Shown piece after piece: positions 17,056 through 24,514 of a stretch of DNA of 24,514 nt. Made by a program: the position numbers and the translations under genes. The stretch comes from Oscillospiraceae bacterium (GTDB lineage: Bacteria > Bacillota > Clostridia > Oscillospirales > Ruminococcaceae), in NCBI GenBank assembly GCA_004554485.1, contig SFLS01000028.1, positions 1 to 24,514 on the forward strand, written 5' to 3'. Position 1 is the first letter of the stretch. Every line of letters begins with the position of its first letter. A model generated the notes under the pieces. The model was not told where the DNA came from, did no database searches, and was given only the letters and a program-made list of their open reading frames with translations.

Positions 17056-18054
17056 ATGAATATCCGCGAACTGGCTAAGGAAGCCGGCGTCTCAGTAGCA
17101 ACGATCTCCCGGGTCATCAATCATCCGGAAACGGTGTTGCCCGAAACACGAGAGCGGGTGCAGGCCATCATCGAAAAATATCAATACAATCCAAAGCCGG
17201 TTACCCGCGGGAAGCGTTCTGTCGCTTTCATCGTACCTATCATGGCTCATTCCGAAGAACTGATCCGCGGAATCCAATCAGTTCTATCACCCAAAGGGAT
17301 TCTTGTTAACATTATTGAATCCAGTTTTGTGCATGGCGGTACTGCTGCCTGCATCCAAGCTGCCGCTGCCGCGAAGAATATCGGGCTGCTGGTAGCGGGG
17401 GAACCTGGGCTGTCGCTGGAGGGTATGCCGAAGGAAATCCCGCTGGTACTGATTGGCCATTATCACCAGCCGAAGAATTACAGTGTCTGTTACATCAACT
17501 ACCGTGAAGGCGCAGAGAAAATGGTTGCGCATCTTACCGCAATGGGGCGCCGACGCATCTGGTTGCTGCAAAGCAGGTCAGATTATCCTGAGAAAGAGCA
17601 AATTACGGAGGGCTTTCGACAGGCCGTACGAGAGTTGGCGCTGCCAGAAGCGGAGTGCCGCATTCTGGAGAGCGAGGATAGCGTAGCCGGTGGTTATCGT
17701 ACCTGTCGGGAAATTATTTTGGCCAAGAAACCACCGGAGGCCTTGTTTTCCGTCACCGATGCCATGGCTTTTGGTGTGATGAAGGCCGCGCGCGAAGAGA
17801 ACATACCCCTGCCACAGGATTTGGCCATTGCTGGCTTTACCGGCAGTGAGACGGCTGCTGTCGTCGAACCAGGGCTGACTACAATGGAACACCCAACCGA
17901 GCGGCTGGGGGCAGTTTCTGCCCGACGGCTTATTGAATTAATCGAGGACAGTGCTTTATATCAGGTCGAAACCCATGAAATTGTTCTGAAGTCCAAGTTG
18001 ATAATCCGCCAGTCGTGCGGCAACCGCAAAGAGATCTACGAGCTGTTTGAGTAA
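17056..18054 (+). CDS. LacI/PurR-family transcriptional regulator
   Basis: A 332-residue DNA-binding regulator with the standard layout. The N-terminal helix-turn-helix (IRELAKEAGVSVATISRVIN, residues 3-22) is followed by the hinge region (RVQAIIEKYQYNPKP). A periplasmic-binding-protein-like effector domain (about 58-325) ends with the typical LAIAGFTGSE...LTTMEHP segment. ATG 17056 follows AAAGGAG at 9-10 bases. It is transcribed with the dehydrogenase 13 bases downstream, and its own promoter carries an inverted repeat, which suggests autoregulation. The effector is unknown; from the context it is probably a nucleobase-like heterocycle or a derivative. Base composition is less GC-rich than in uvrA/uvrB, a hint of different ancestry. 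Confidence 0.9.
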   Translation: MNIRELAKEAGVSVATISRVINHPETVLPETRERVQAIIEKYQYNPKPVTRGKRSVAFIVPIMAHSEELIRGIQSVLSPKGILVNIIESSFVHGGTAACIQAAAAAKNIGLLVAGEPGLSLEGMPKEIPLVLIGHYHQPKNYSVCYINYREGAEKMVAHLTAMGRRRIWLLQSRSDYPEKEQITEGFRQAVRELALPEAECRILESEDSVAGGYRTCREIILAKKPPEALFSVTDAMAFGVMKAAREENIPLPQDLAIAGFTGSETAAVVEPGLTTMEHPTERLGAVSARRLIELIEDSALYQVETHEIVLKSKLIIRQSCGNRKEIYELFE

Positions 18055-18067
18055 AGGAGGGGACGAT

Positions 18068-19192
18068 ATGTCATTATTATCCGTCAACTTTATGGGTCTG
18101 CCGCTCAAAAATCCCATTATTGCAGCTGCTGGTCCCTGGTGCCGTGATGCTGCCGCTATGCAGAAAGCCATTGACGCCGGTGCAGCTGCTGTAGTGACGG
18201 AGACCATTACGTTGGAAAAAAGCCATATGGTCAGCCCGCGCGTCTTTTACCGGGACGGCGAGGTATACAATACTACGCTGTACAGTACCATGTCGCTGGA
18301 GGATGTTGAGCAGGAGGCAGAACGCCTGAAAAAGAAAGACGCCTTTCTAATCTGCAATATCCGAGGCACCACACCCTCGGAACTACGTTACCTGGGTAAC
18401 CGAATGCAGCGGCTGGGTGCAGATGCACTGGAACTGTGCTGTTTTACTCCTATCGGTACTAAGCTGGAAGATATCAGCATTCGGCCGGAGGAAGTTGGGG
18501 AGATGGTACGCAGCGTCACCTCCGCGGTGGAGATCCCTGTTATGGTGCGCCTGCCACATCACGCTGCACTCAATCCGGCCTTTGCACGGCAGATCGCACA
18601 AAACGGCGCACGAGCCATCAGCGCTATCGAGTCACTGGAAGGCATCAACGGAGTAGATATAGAAACCGGCCGCTGCACTATGGCAGCTATTGGCGGTTGC
18701 ACCGGCGCACATTTACGGCCGCTTTCTTTGGCAGCTACGGCTGTTTTGCACCAATTGGCTGATTGTGAAATTGCAGCCATGTGTGGGGTTGAAAGCTGGC
18801 AGAGCATCGTGGAGTTCCTGATGCTGGGCGCCACGGTGGTGCAGATGGGTTCAGCGATCATGCTGAATGGCTACGGCTATATTACCGAAACACTGCAAAA
18901 ACTGGAACACTGGATGCAGGAAAGGGGATATCGTGATCTGAGTGCCGTGCGCGGGAAAGCACTATCTTCCCTTTCCCCTTTTGAGAAGCTTCCAGATTGG
19001 TTGCTGCATGCTGATGCCGCACTGCCCTGCGACGGTACCTGCCCCGATGGCTGTCAGGAACGATGTCGCTGCGCCTGTCTGTACGGGGCAATCTTCTGCA
19101 AAAATGGAAAAATAGCAGTAGACCCAGACGCTTGCACTGGCTGTGGGCTATGCGTATCCGTTTGTCCCAAAAAAATCTTTACCATAGGATAA
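18068..19192 (+). CDS. Dihydroorotate/dihydropyrimidine-dehydrogenase-like flavoprotein with C-terminal ferredoxin domain
   Basis: A 374-residue TIM-barrel FMN protein related to PreA and class 1 DHODH, with two C-terminal Fe-S motifs. Family landmarks are LPLKNPIIAAAGP, T-x-T-I-T-L-E-K...SPR (45-56), NTTLYS, the barrel end AISAIESLEGINGVDIETG and the FMN phosphate loop AMCGVESW...GATVVQMGSAI. The usual active-site N-x-S-C-P is E-L-C-C-F-T-P (122-128), so the catalytic Cys position is Thr127 and a substrate Asn is Cys124. The Asn-Thr pair after AISAI is Glu188-Ser189, and the FMN lysines are Glu45 and Arg161. The tail has a compact cysteine cluster from Cys321 and a canonical C-x2-C-x2-C-x3-C at 356-366. 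Start ATG 18068 follows AAAGGAGG; a TTG at 18047 precedes this site and is rejected. No PreT partner is present. Confidence 0.75.
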   Translation: MSLLSVNFMGLPLKNPIIAAAGPWCRDAAAMQKAIDAGAAAVVTETITLEKSHMVSPRVFYRDGEVYNTTLYSTMSLEDVEQEAERLKKKDAFLICNIRGTTPSELRYLGNRMQRLGADALELCCFTPIGTKLEDISIRPEEVGEMVRSVTSAVEIPVMVRLPHHAALNPAFARQIAQNGARAISAIESLEGINGVDIETGRCTMAAIGGCTGAHLRPLSLAATAVLHQLADCEIAAMCGVESWQSIVEFLMLGATVVQMGSAIMLNGYGYITETLQKLEHWMQERGYRDLSAVRGKALSSLSPFEKLPDWLLHADAALPCDGTCPDGCQERCRCACLYGAIFCKNGKIAVDPDACTGCGLCVSVCPKKIFTIG

Positions 19193-19199
19193 CCGCACT

Positions 19200-19227
19200 G
19201 CCGGGGAGCCTACGCTCTCCGGCTTTT
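19200..19227 (+). terminator. Terminator after the dehydrogenase gene
   Basis: A 9 bp stem with one G-T pair (GCCGGGGAG with CTCTCCGGC), a 6-base loop and TTTT, 7 bases after the stop codon. It separates the regulator-dehydrogenase unit from the permease-amidohydrolase unit. Confidence 0.8.
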
Positions 19228-19239
19228 GCTTGATATTGA

Positions 19240-19262
19240 TGTAACAATGAACAAACGTTACA
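19240..19262. promoter_or_regulatory. Imperfect operator-like repeat upstream of the permease
   Basis: TGTAACA, 9 bases, CGTTACA: the same half sites as at 17000 and 19347, but with one mismatch and one extra spacer base. It may be an auxiliary site about 107 bases upstream of the main one. Support is weaker than for the two perfect copies. Confidence 0.35.
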
Positions 19263-19331
19263 TAAAATTGTTGTCCAATCCGCTGAATTATTGACGGGAG
19301 CGAAAAAAACTGTTGAAAATTTGACGCATAC

Positions 19332-19360
19332 TTGCTAAGATGCAGATGTAACAATATTAT
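19332..19360 (+). promoter_or_regulatory. Promoter of the permease-amidohydrolase unit
   Basis: TTGCTA (19332-19337), 17 bases, TATTAT (19355-19360). The -10 element lies in the spacer of the inverted repeat at 19346-19369. The transcript would have a leader of about 60 bases. Confidence 0.55.
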
Positions 19361-19369
19361 TTGTTACAT
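19346..19369. promoter_or_regulatory. Operator candidate 2: ATGTAACA-N8-TGTTACAT
   Basis: Perfect 8 bp arms with an 8-base AT-only spacer that contains the -10 box. The core 7-mers and their spacing are identical to those at 17001-17022. A further half site TGTTACA lies at 19387-19393, 25 bases after the right arm. Confidence 0.65.
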
Positions 19370-19375
19370 TCGAAA

Positions 19376-19385
19376 CAAGCGCTTG
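19376..19385. promoter_or_regulatory. CG-centred palindrome, possible LacI-type operator
   Basis: CAAGCGCTTG is a perfect 10 bp palindrome centred on CG, the shape that LacI-family regulators usually bind. It lies just downstream of the predicted -10 box of the permease unit. No matching copy was seen at the regulator's own promoter, which weakens the case that it is the autoregulatory site. Confidence 0.4.
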
Positions 19386-19427
19386 ATGTTACAAACTGAT
19401 CTGATGTTTTGAAAGGAGCTGTCCTCT

Positions 19428-20648
19428 ATGTCAAAAATCCCTGTCGGTTATGGGCTGAATGACTGCCCACCCATCAAGGAAACGATCCCGCTGAGTATCC
19501 AGCAGATTGTCGTTCTCGTATTTAACGTCCTGCCTGTCCCGCTGCTCATCGGTGCCGGTATCGGTCTTTCTGCCAGCGAGATCACCATTCTGGTTGCCGG
19601 GTGTCTGCTCGTTACCGGTATCGCCACTCTGCTTCAGACCATTGGTGTTGGTCCCATCGGTGCCTGCCTTGTTGGCAGTATTATCACCACCGTGCTGTGG
19701 ACTGGCCTCCACAAACAGCTTTCCATCCTGTTCAAACCCTATATCACCGGTGCTGTTGTTATGGCACTGGGACTCAGCCTCTGCAGCGTGGGCATCGGTT
19801 ACTGCGCCGGTGGCGTAGGTTCCGCTGATTACGGCGATCCCATCAACCTGATGCTGGCCGCCGGAACCATTATCATTATGGTTCTGCTCAATTATTTCTG
19901 TAGCCGCAACTTTCTCTCCAAAGCTTCCCCTCTTATCGCTATCCTGGTGATGAGCGCCGTAGCAGCAGCTTTCGGCAAGCTGGATCTTTCCCCCATTGCC
20001 GCAGAATCCTGGCTGCGTGTTCCCCAGCCGCTGCACTTTGGCATCAAGTTTGAGCTCGGCCCCATCATTTCTATCACGATCCTGTCCTTCATTGCTTTGG
20101 TTGAGCTGATGGGCGACCAGACCACAGCTTCTATGCTGGCCAAGAACACTTTGCCCACCAGCCGCGAGACCAAAGGCGGTGTACTGGCTCAAGGCATTGG
20201 TAGCGTTGTATCCTCTATGTTCAACATGGTTCCCGTCATCAGCGGCAGTGCCAATATCGGTCTGTGCGGCCTTTCCGGCGTTACCAGCCGCTATGTAACT
20301 GCTATTGCCGGCGCAGTAGTTGGTCTGTGCGGCCTTTGCCCGAAGCTGTGCGCTGTGTTCTCCTGCATTCCTTCTGCCGTCCTGGGCGGCGTAGCGCTTT
20401 CCGCTTTTGGCACCATCCTTGTTTCCGGTATGAACGTCATCCACAATGGTGGCCCGCTGACTGCTCGAACCACCACTATCGTAGCCATCTCTTTGGCTGT
20501 TGGCGTTGGCTTTAGCGCCGCGCCTGATGCACTTTCCGCACTTCCGTTCTGGGCCTCCAGCCTGCTCAGCGGCGTACCCGGCACCGCCATCACCGCCGTC
20601 GTTCTCAGCCTTATCCTGCCTGAGAAAAAGGAAGAAAAGGCTGCCTGA
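19428..20648 (+). CDS. NCS2-family nucleobase:cation symporter (xanthine/uracil permease type)
   Basis: A 406-residue integral membrane protein with about 12-14 hydrophobic segments that imports purines, pyrimidines or similar heterocycles with H+ or Na+. Family landmarks are the TM8 motif with Glu226 and Asp230 (ALVELMGDQ), corresponding to XanQ Glu272 and Asp276. The TM10 region follows (NIGLCGLSGVTSRYV), then GLCPKLCAVFSCIPSAVLGGVALSAFGTI. In the substrate motif Gln/Glu-Asn-x-Gly the first residue is Ala275 (S-A-N-I-G), an unusual loss of a base-contacting side chain. It is slightly shorter than most members (430-460). ATG 19428 follows AAAGGAG. It lies 23 bases ahead of the amidohydrolase, which probably acts on the imported compound. 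Confidence 0.85.
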   Translation: MSKIPVGYGLNDCPPIKETIPLSIQQIVVLVFNVLPVPLLIGAGIGLSASEITILVAGCLLVTGIATLLQTIGVGPIGACLVGSIITTVLWTGLHKQLSILFKPYITGAVVMALGLSLCSVGIGYCAGGVGSADYGDPINLMLAAGTIIIMVLLNYFCSRNFLSKASPLIAILVMSAVAAAFGKLDLSPIAAESWLRVPQPLHFGIKFELGPIISITILSFIALVELMGDQTTASMLAKNTLPTSRETKGGVLAQGIGSVVSSMFNMVPVISGSANIGLCGLSGVTSRYVTAIAGAVVGLCGLCPKLCAVFSCIPSAVLGGVALSAFGTILVSGMNVIHNGGPLTARTTTIVAISLAVGVGFSAAPDALSALPFWASSLLSGVPGTAITAVVLSLILPEKKEEKAA

Positions 20649-20671
20649 TCCCGGCGAAAGGAGAAAACATT

Positions 20672-22078
<1,407 letters not shown>

Positions 22079-22108
22079 TAATTCTTTATTAAGCCTCCTC
22101 ATCACGAC

Positions 22109-22139
22109 AGAATTGCCCCCGGTCACCGGGGGCAATTCT
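22109..22139 (+). terminator. Hairpin terminator after the amidohydrolase
   Basis: A perfect 14 bp stem (AGAATTGCCCCCGG with CCGGGGGCAATTCT) closed by a TCA loop, 30 bases after the stop codon. The T tract is poor (TTGTAT), but the stem is very strong. It marks the end of the accessory cluster. Confidence 0.75.
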
Positions 22140-22166
22140 TGTATAACAAGATGCAGAAAATACTAT
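22139..22166 (+). promoter_or_regulatory. Candidate promoter for the pseudouridine synthase
   Basis: TTGTAT (22139-22144), 16 bases, TACTAT (22161-22166). It begins inside the tail of the preceding terminator and would give a leader of about 160 bases. Confidence 0.4.
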
Positions 22167-22194
22167 ATCATTTTTAAAAAAGAAAAGGCTGACG

Positions 22195-22310
22195 GACTTG
22201 ACGGCGGACGGCAAAGCCGTTATGCTAAAACTACCATCGACGAAACCGGCAGGGTCCCCCTATTGGGGGGCAAAAACAGCGGTTCCTGTCGGCCGTGGCA
22301 AATGCCGGTA
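22195..22310 (+). promoter_or_regulatory. Structured GC-rich leader of unknown class
   Basis: Several nested inverted repeats lie between the promoter and the coding start. ACGGC-AAA-GCCGT (22208-22220) is a tight hairpin. CCGGCAGG (22246-22253) pairs with CCTGTCGG (22285-22292) with one G-U pair, and encloses CCCCC-TATT-GGGGG (22256-22269). GGACTT (22195-22200) can also pair with GGGTCC (22252-22257), which would disrupt the other two stems, a switch-like choice. I could not match it to a known riboswitch. Confidence 0.4.
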
Positions 22311-22336
22311 TTACTATGATAAAGGATAAGCACACC

Positions 22337-23293
22337 ATGAAGGAATTTACGATAGGGCAAAATGACGCCGGACAGCGGCTGGATAAATTTATTACCAAGG
22401 CGGTGCCGCTGCTGCCCCCCTCCCTGCTGTATAAGGGCATCCGTACCAAGCGAATCAAGCTTAACGGCAAGCGGGCCGAGATCGGTTCCCGGCTTGCGGT
22501 CGGAGATATCGTCACAATGTACTTCAATGATGAGTTCTTTGAGGAAAGCCGACAAAGCGGCACCGATTTTCTCCATGCCGGAAATGCGCTTTGCGTGGTG
22601 TACGAGGACGCGAACCTGCTGATCGCCGACAAGCCCGCGGGGCTGGTGGTGCATGAGGACGAAAGCGGTACGGCGGATACCCTCATCAACCGAATCCTGA
22701 AATACCTTTATCAAAAGGGAGAATACCGCCCGGCAGAGGAAAACAGCTTTGCCCCCGCGCTATGCAACCGAATCGACCGGAACACCAGCGGGCTGGTGCT
22801 GTGCGCCAAAAATGCCGCCGCCCTGCAGGAGATGAATGAAATCCTTAAAACACGGCTGGTGGAAAAGACCTACCGCTGCGTAACGGTAGGAACACCCCGT
22901 CCGGAGCACGCCCTGTGCAAAGCTTTTCTGCGGCGGGATACCAAGGCCAAAACAGTGACGGTCTTTGACGCGCCAAAGCCGGACGCCAAGACCATCCTGA
23001 CCGAGTACCGGGTACTGCGCAGCCGCAATGGGCTTTCGCTTCTGGAGGTCACACTGCATACAGGGCGCACCCACCAAATCCGGGCGCATATGGCGCACCT
23101 GGGCTGGCCGCTTTTGGGCGATACCAAATACGGCAGTCCGCAAAGCCTGAAAAAAAGCCGCGAGCTGGGCGTGGACCGGCAGGTGCTGTGCGCCTGGCGG
23201 CTGCGTTTTGCCGCACTGCCGGAGACAAGCCCCCTGTTCTATCTGAGCGGAAAGGTCTTTACGGCAAAGGGGCTGCCCGATGATTGGGTGTAA
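22337..23293 (+). CDS. RluC/RluD-family 23S rRNA pseudouridine synthase
   Basis: Isomerises specific uridines, most likely in 23S rRNA, to pseudouridine. The protein is about 318 residues. The N-terminal S4-like RNA-binding domain (about 5-70) contains GQRLDKFI and IRTKRIKLNGKRAE. The catalytic domain starts at VVYEDANLLIADKPAGLVVHED. The catalytic-Asp motif is NRIDRNTSGLVLCAKN (usual form HRLD-x-x-TSG), and HTGRTHQIRAHMAHLGWPLLGDTKYG is the family's second signature. ATG 22337 has AAAGGA 10 bases upstream; ATG 22316 and a start near 22295 are possible in-frame alternatives with poorer sites. It stands alone, between a strong terminator and a convergent gene. The exact rRNA target cannot be read from the sequence. 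Confidence 0.92.
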   Translation: MKEFTIGQNDAGQRLDKFITKAVPLLPPSLLYKGIRTKRIKLNGKRAEIGSRLAVGDIVTMYFNDEFFEESRQSGTDFLHAGNALCVVYEDANLLIADKPAGLVVHEDESGTADTLINRILKYLYQKGEYRPAEENSFAPALCNRIDRNTSGLVLCAKNAAALQEMNEILKTRLVEKTYRCVTVGTPRPEHALCKAFLRRDTKAKTVTVFDAPKPDAKTILTEYRVLRSRNGLSLLEVTLHTGRTHQIRAHMAHLGWPLLGDTKYGSPQSLKKSRELGVDRQVLCAWRLRFAALPETSPLFYLSGKVFTAKGLPDDWV

Positions 23294-23301
23294 AGAAGGA
23301 G

Positions 23302-23339
23302 AAAACCTCCCGATGGGCTTTTGCCGGCCGGGAGGTTTT
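23302..23339 (+). terminator. Bidirectional terminator between the pseudouridine synthase and the lipoprotein gene
   Basis: An 11 bp stem (AAAACCTCCCG with CGGGAGGTTTT) with a second small GGC-TTTT-GCC hairpin in the loop. T or A runs at the base make it usable from both strands. It lies 8 bases after one stop codon and 16 bases from the other. Confidence 0.85.
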
Positions 23340-23355
23340 GTAATTTTGGTTTGTT

Positions 23356-24216
23356 TTACGCTACGCGCAGGTTTCCGCTGACGGATTCCACGATAATCCT
23401 GCAGTCCCCCGGGCCAAAGCCGTAGAAGTTCTCCTGCTGTTGGAACGCCCTTTGGGTTTCCAGGCTGCCGCTGGTCGTGGTAAACCGTATGGTGCCGCCG
23501 TCCGCCGGCAGTTTGATTTCGGACGCTCCGCTGACCGTGCTGAGCTTTGCCTCACGGCAGGCTGTTATCTCAATATCCAGTTTTCCGCTGACCGTTTCTG
23601 CCGAAAGCTGTTCGGTCGAAAGCTGTTCCACACTGATATCGCCGGAAACGCTGAGCAGGGTCAGCCCCTCCCCGGCTACGGCAAAATCCAGCTCGATTTC
23701 GCCGCTGACGGTATCAATTGACGTCCCGGAGGATTCCAGCCGTTCGATCTCGACATCACCGGAAACACTGTTGACGGTGAGCCGGCTGCTGGTCAGTACC
23801 GCTGCTTCAATCGGCGCGCTGACGCTTTCCACGGTAAGGGGTACGCCAGCAGGGAGCTCCAGCAGCAGATCCTTATCCTTTGCGTGGATATCACCACGGT
23901 AGCCGGAGGCGCAGTAATAGATCTCCAGCACACCGTCATTCAGTCGATGCTGCATCTGCTGCTTTTTGCTAAGTCTGCCGCTGCCGCTTTCGCCGGCGGA
24001 AAGCTCCGCTTTGCCGCTTTCCGCCAGAACAATGCTGCCATCCACCCAGTGCAGCACAACCTCGGTGACATCTGCGGCAGCATAGGTAAAATCACCGGCG
24101 GCATAATCCGCCGAATTATCATACTGGACATAGTGCGTTCCGTTGAAATAGCAGCCGGGCAAAAGCCCCAGCAGAAGCATAGGGATGAGCAACAGCGCAA
24201 AACGAGATGATTTCAT
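23356..24216 (-). CDS. Secreted lipoprotein with DUF4097-like beta-repeats
   Basis: A 286-residue exported protein of unknown function. The signal peptide MKSSRFALLLIPMLLLGLLPGC ends in a lipobox (LLPG-C at about 22), so the mature protein should be lipid-anchored outside the membrane; its maturation would need LspA. From about residue 125 to the end, a repeat of about 18-22 residues recurs seven or eight times. Each unit carries SVSG, TVSG or TTSG followed by alternating hydrophobic residues (for example NSVSGDVEIE, DTVSGEIELD, LSVSGDISVE). This is typical of the right-handed beta-helix-like DUF4097 'adhesin' fold, often found with sensor or PspC-like proteins, none of which is adjacent here. 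ATG 24216 is preceded by GGAGGG. It is convergent with the pseudouridine synthase. Confidence 0.75.
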   Translation of the reverse strand: MKSSRFALLLIPMLLLGLLPGCYFNGTHYVQYDNSADYAAGDFTYAAADVTEVVLHWVDGSIVLAESGKAELSAGESGSGRLSKKQQMQHRLNDGVLEIYYCASGYRGDIHAKDKDLLLELPAGVPLTVESVSAPIEAAVLTSSRLTVNSVSGDVEIERLESSGTSIDTVSGEIELDFAVAGEGLTLLSVSGDISVEQLSTEQLSAETVSGKLDIEITACREAKLSTVSGASEIKLPADGGTIRFTTTSGSLETQRAFQQQENFYGFGPGDCRIIVESVSGNLRVA

Positions 24217-24260
24217 TTTCTGCCCTCCATGATTCGCGATTCATTTGACCAGGGAACAAT

Positions 24261-24290
24261 AAGTGCCATCCCACGAATGAGATGGCACTT
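24261..24290 (-). terminator. Hairpin after the 5S rRNA gene
   Basis: A perfect 10 bp stem (AAGTGCCATC with GATGGCACTT on the minus strand) and a 10-base loop, four bases beyond the 3' end of 5S copy 1. The T run after it is weak (ATTGTT). It is probably the end of the rRNA transcript. Confidence 0.6.
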
Positions 24291-24294
24291 TGTA

Positions 24295-24514
<220 letters not shown>

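Noticed and set aside
18047..18067. TTG start for the dehydrogenase overlapping the regulator's stop
   Set aside because: It lies before the AAAGGAGG site, which is correctly spaced for ATG 18068.
22195..22258. Resemblance to a c-di-GMP-I (GEMM) riboswitch (GGACGGCAAAGCC followed by GCTAAAAC and CCGG)
   Set aside because: The GNRA-capped first helix and the 3' partner strand are not visible, and the similarity is short. Kept only as an unclassified structured leader.

Overview
The window looks like chromosomal DNA from a Gram-positive Clostridia bacterium, probably an Oscillospiraceae/Ruminococcaceae-type gut anaerobe. This rests on the Firmicutes gene order miaB-ricA(ymcA)-mutS-mutL-miaA, a sepF-divIVA-lspA division block, a Firmicutes-type LexA box (CGAAC-N4-GTTCG) in front of uvrB, AGGAGG ribosome binding sites, several GTG/TTG starts and GC-rich coding sequence. 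The lineage is inferred, not proven.

Region 1 (1-10732, minus strand) is housekeeping. A promoter near 10704-10732 drives miaB, ricA/ymcA-like, mutS, mutL, miaA and a membrane-anchored HlyD-like protein in closely packed order. This combines tRNA A37 modification (MiaA adds the isopentenyl group, MiaB methylthiolates it) with mismatch repair (MutS, MutL). A second promoter (1838-1866) starts sepF-divIVA-lspA: Z-ring anchoring, polar/septal scaffolding and lipoprotein signal peptidase. lspA is cut by the left edge.

Region 2 (10841-15752, plus strand) is the SOS-controlled uvrB-uvrA nucleotide excision repair operon. It has a perfect LexA box over its -35 element and ends at a strong hairpin. 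Convergent to it lies radC (15783-16459, minus), which is interrupted by a frameshift and an apparent loss of about 25 codons just before the HNHP motif.

Region 3 (about 16500-22140, plus strand) is the accessory part. An AT-rich gap of nearly 600 bases is followed by two transcription units: a LacI-family regulator with a dihydroorotate/dihydropyrimidine-dehydrogenase-like flavoprotein carrying a C-terminal ferredoxin domain, and an NCS2 nucleobase permease with a zinc amidohydrolase of the 8-oxoguanine deaminase/AtzB type. Both promoters carry the same inverted repeat, TGTAACA-N8-TGTTACA. The layout suggests a regulated pathway that imports a purine- or pyrimidine-like heterocycle, deaminates it and reduces or oxidises it. 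The flavoenzyme lacks the usual catalytic Cys/Ser and substrate-binding Asn residues, and the permease lacks the usual Gln/Glu of its substrate motif, so the substrate may not be a standard nucleobase. This is the best candidate for an undescribed system in the window.

Region 4 (22139-24514) holds an RluC/RluD-type pseudouridine synthase behind a structured leader, a convergent secreted DUF4097-like lipoprotein with SVSG repeats, and two tandem 5S rRNA genes on the minus strand. The second 5S copy runs off the right edge and is probably the end of an rRNA operon.
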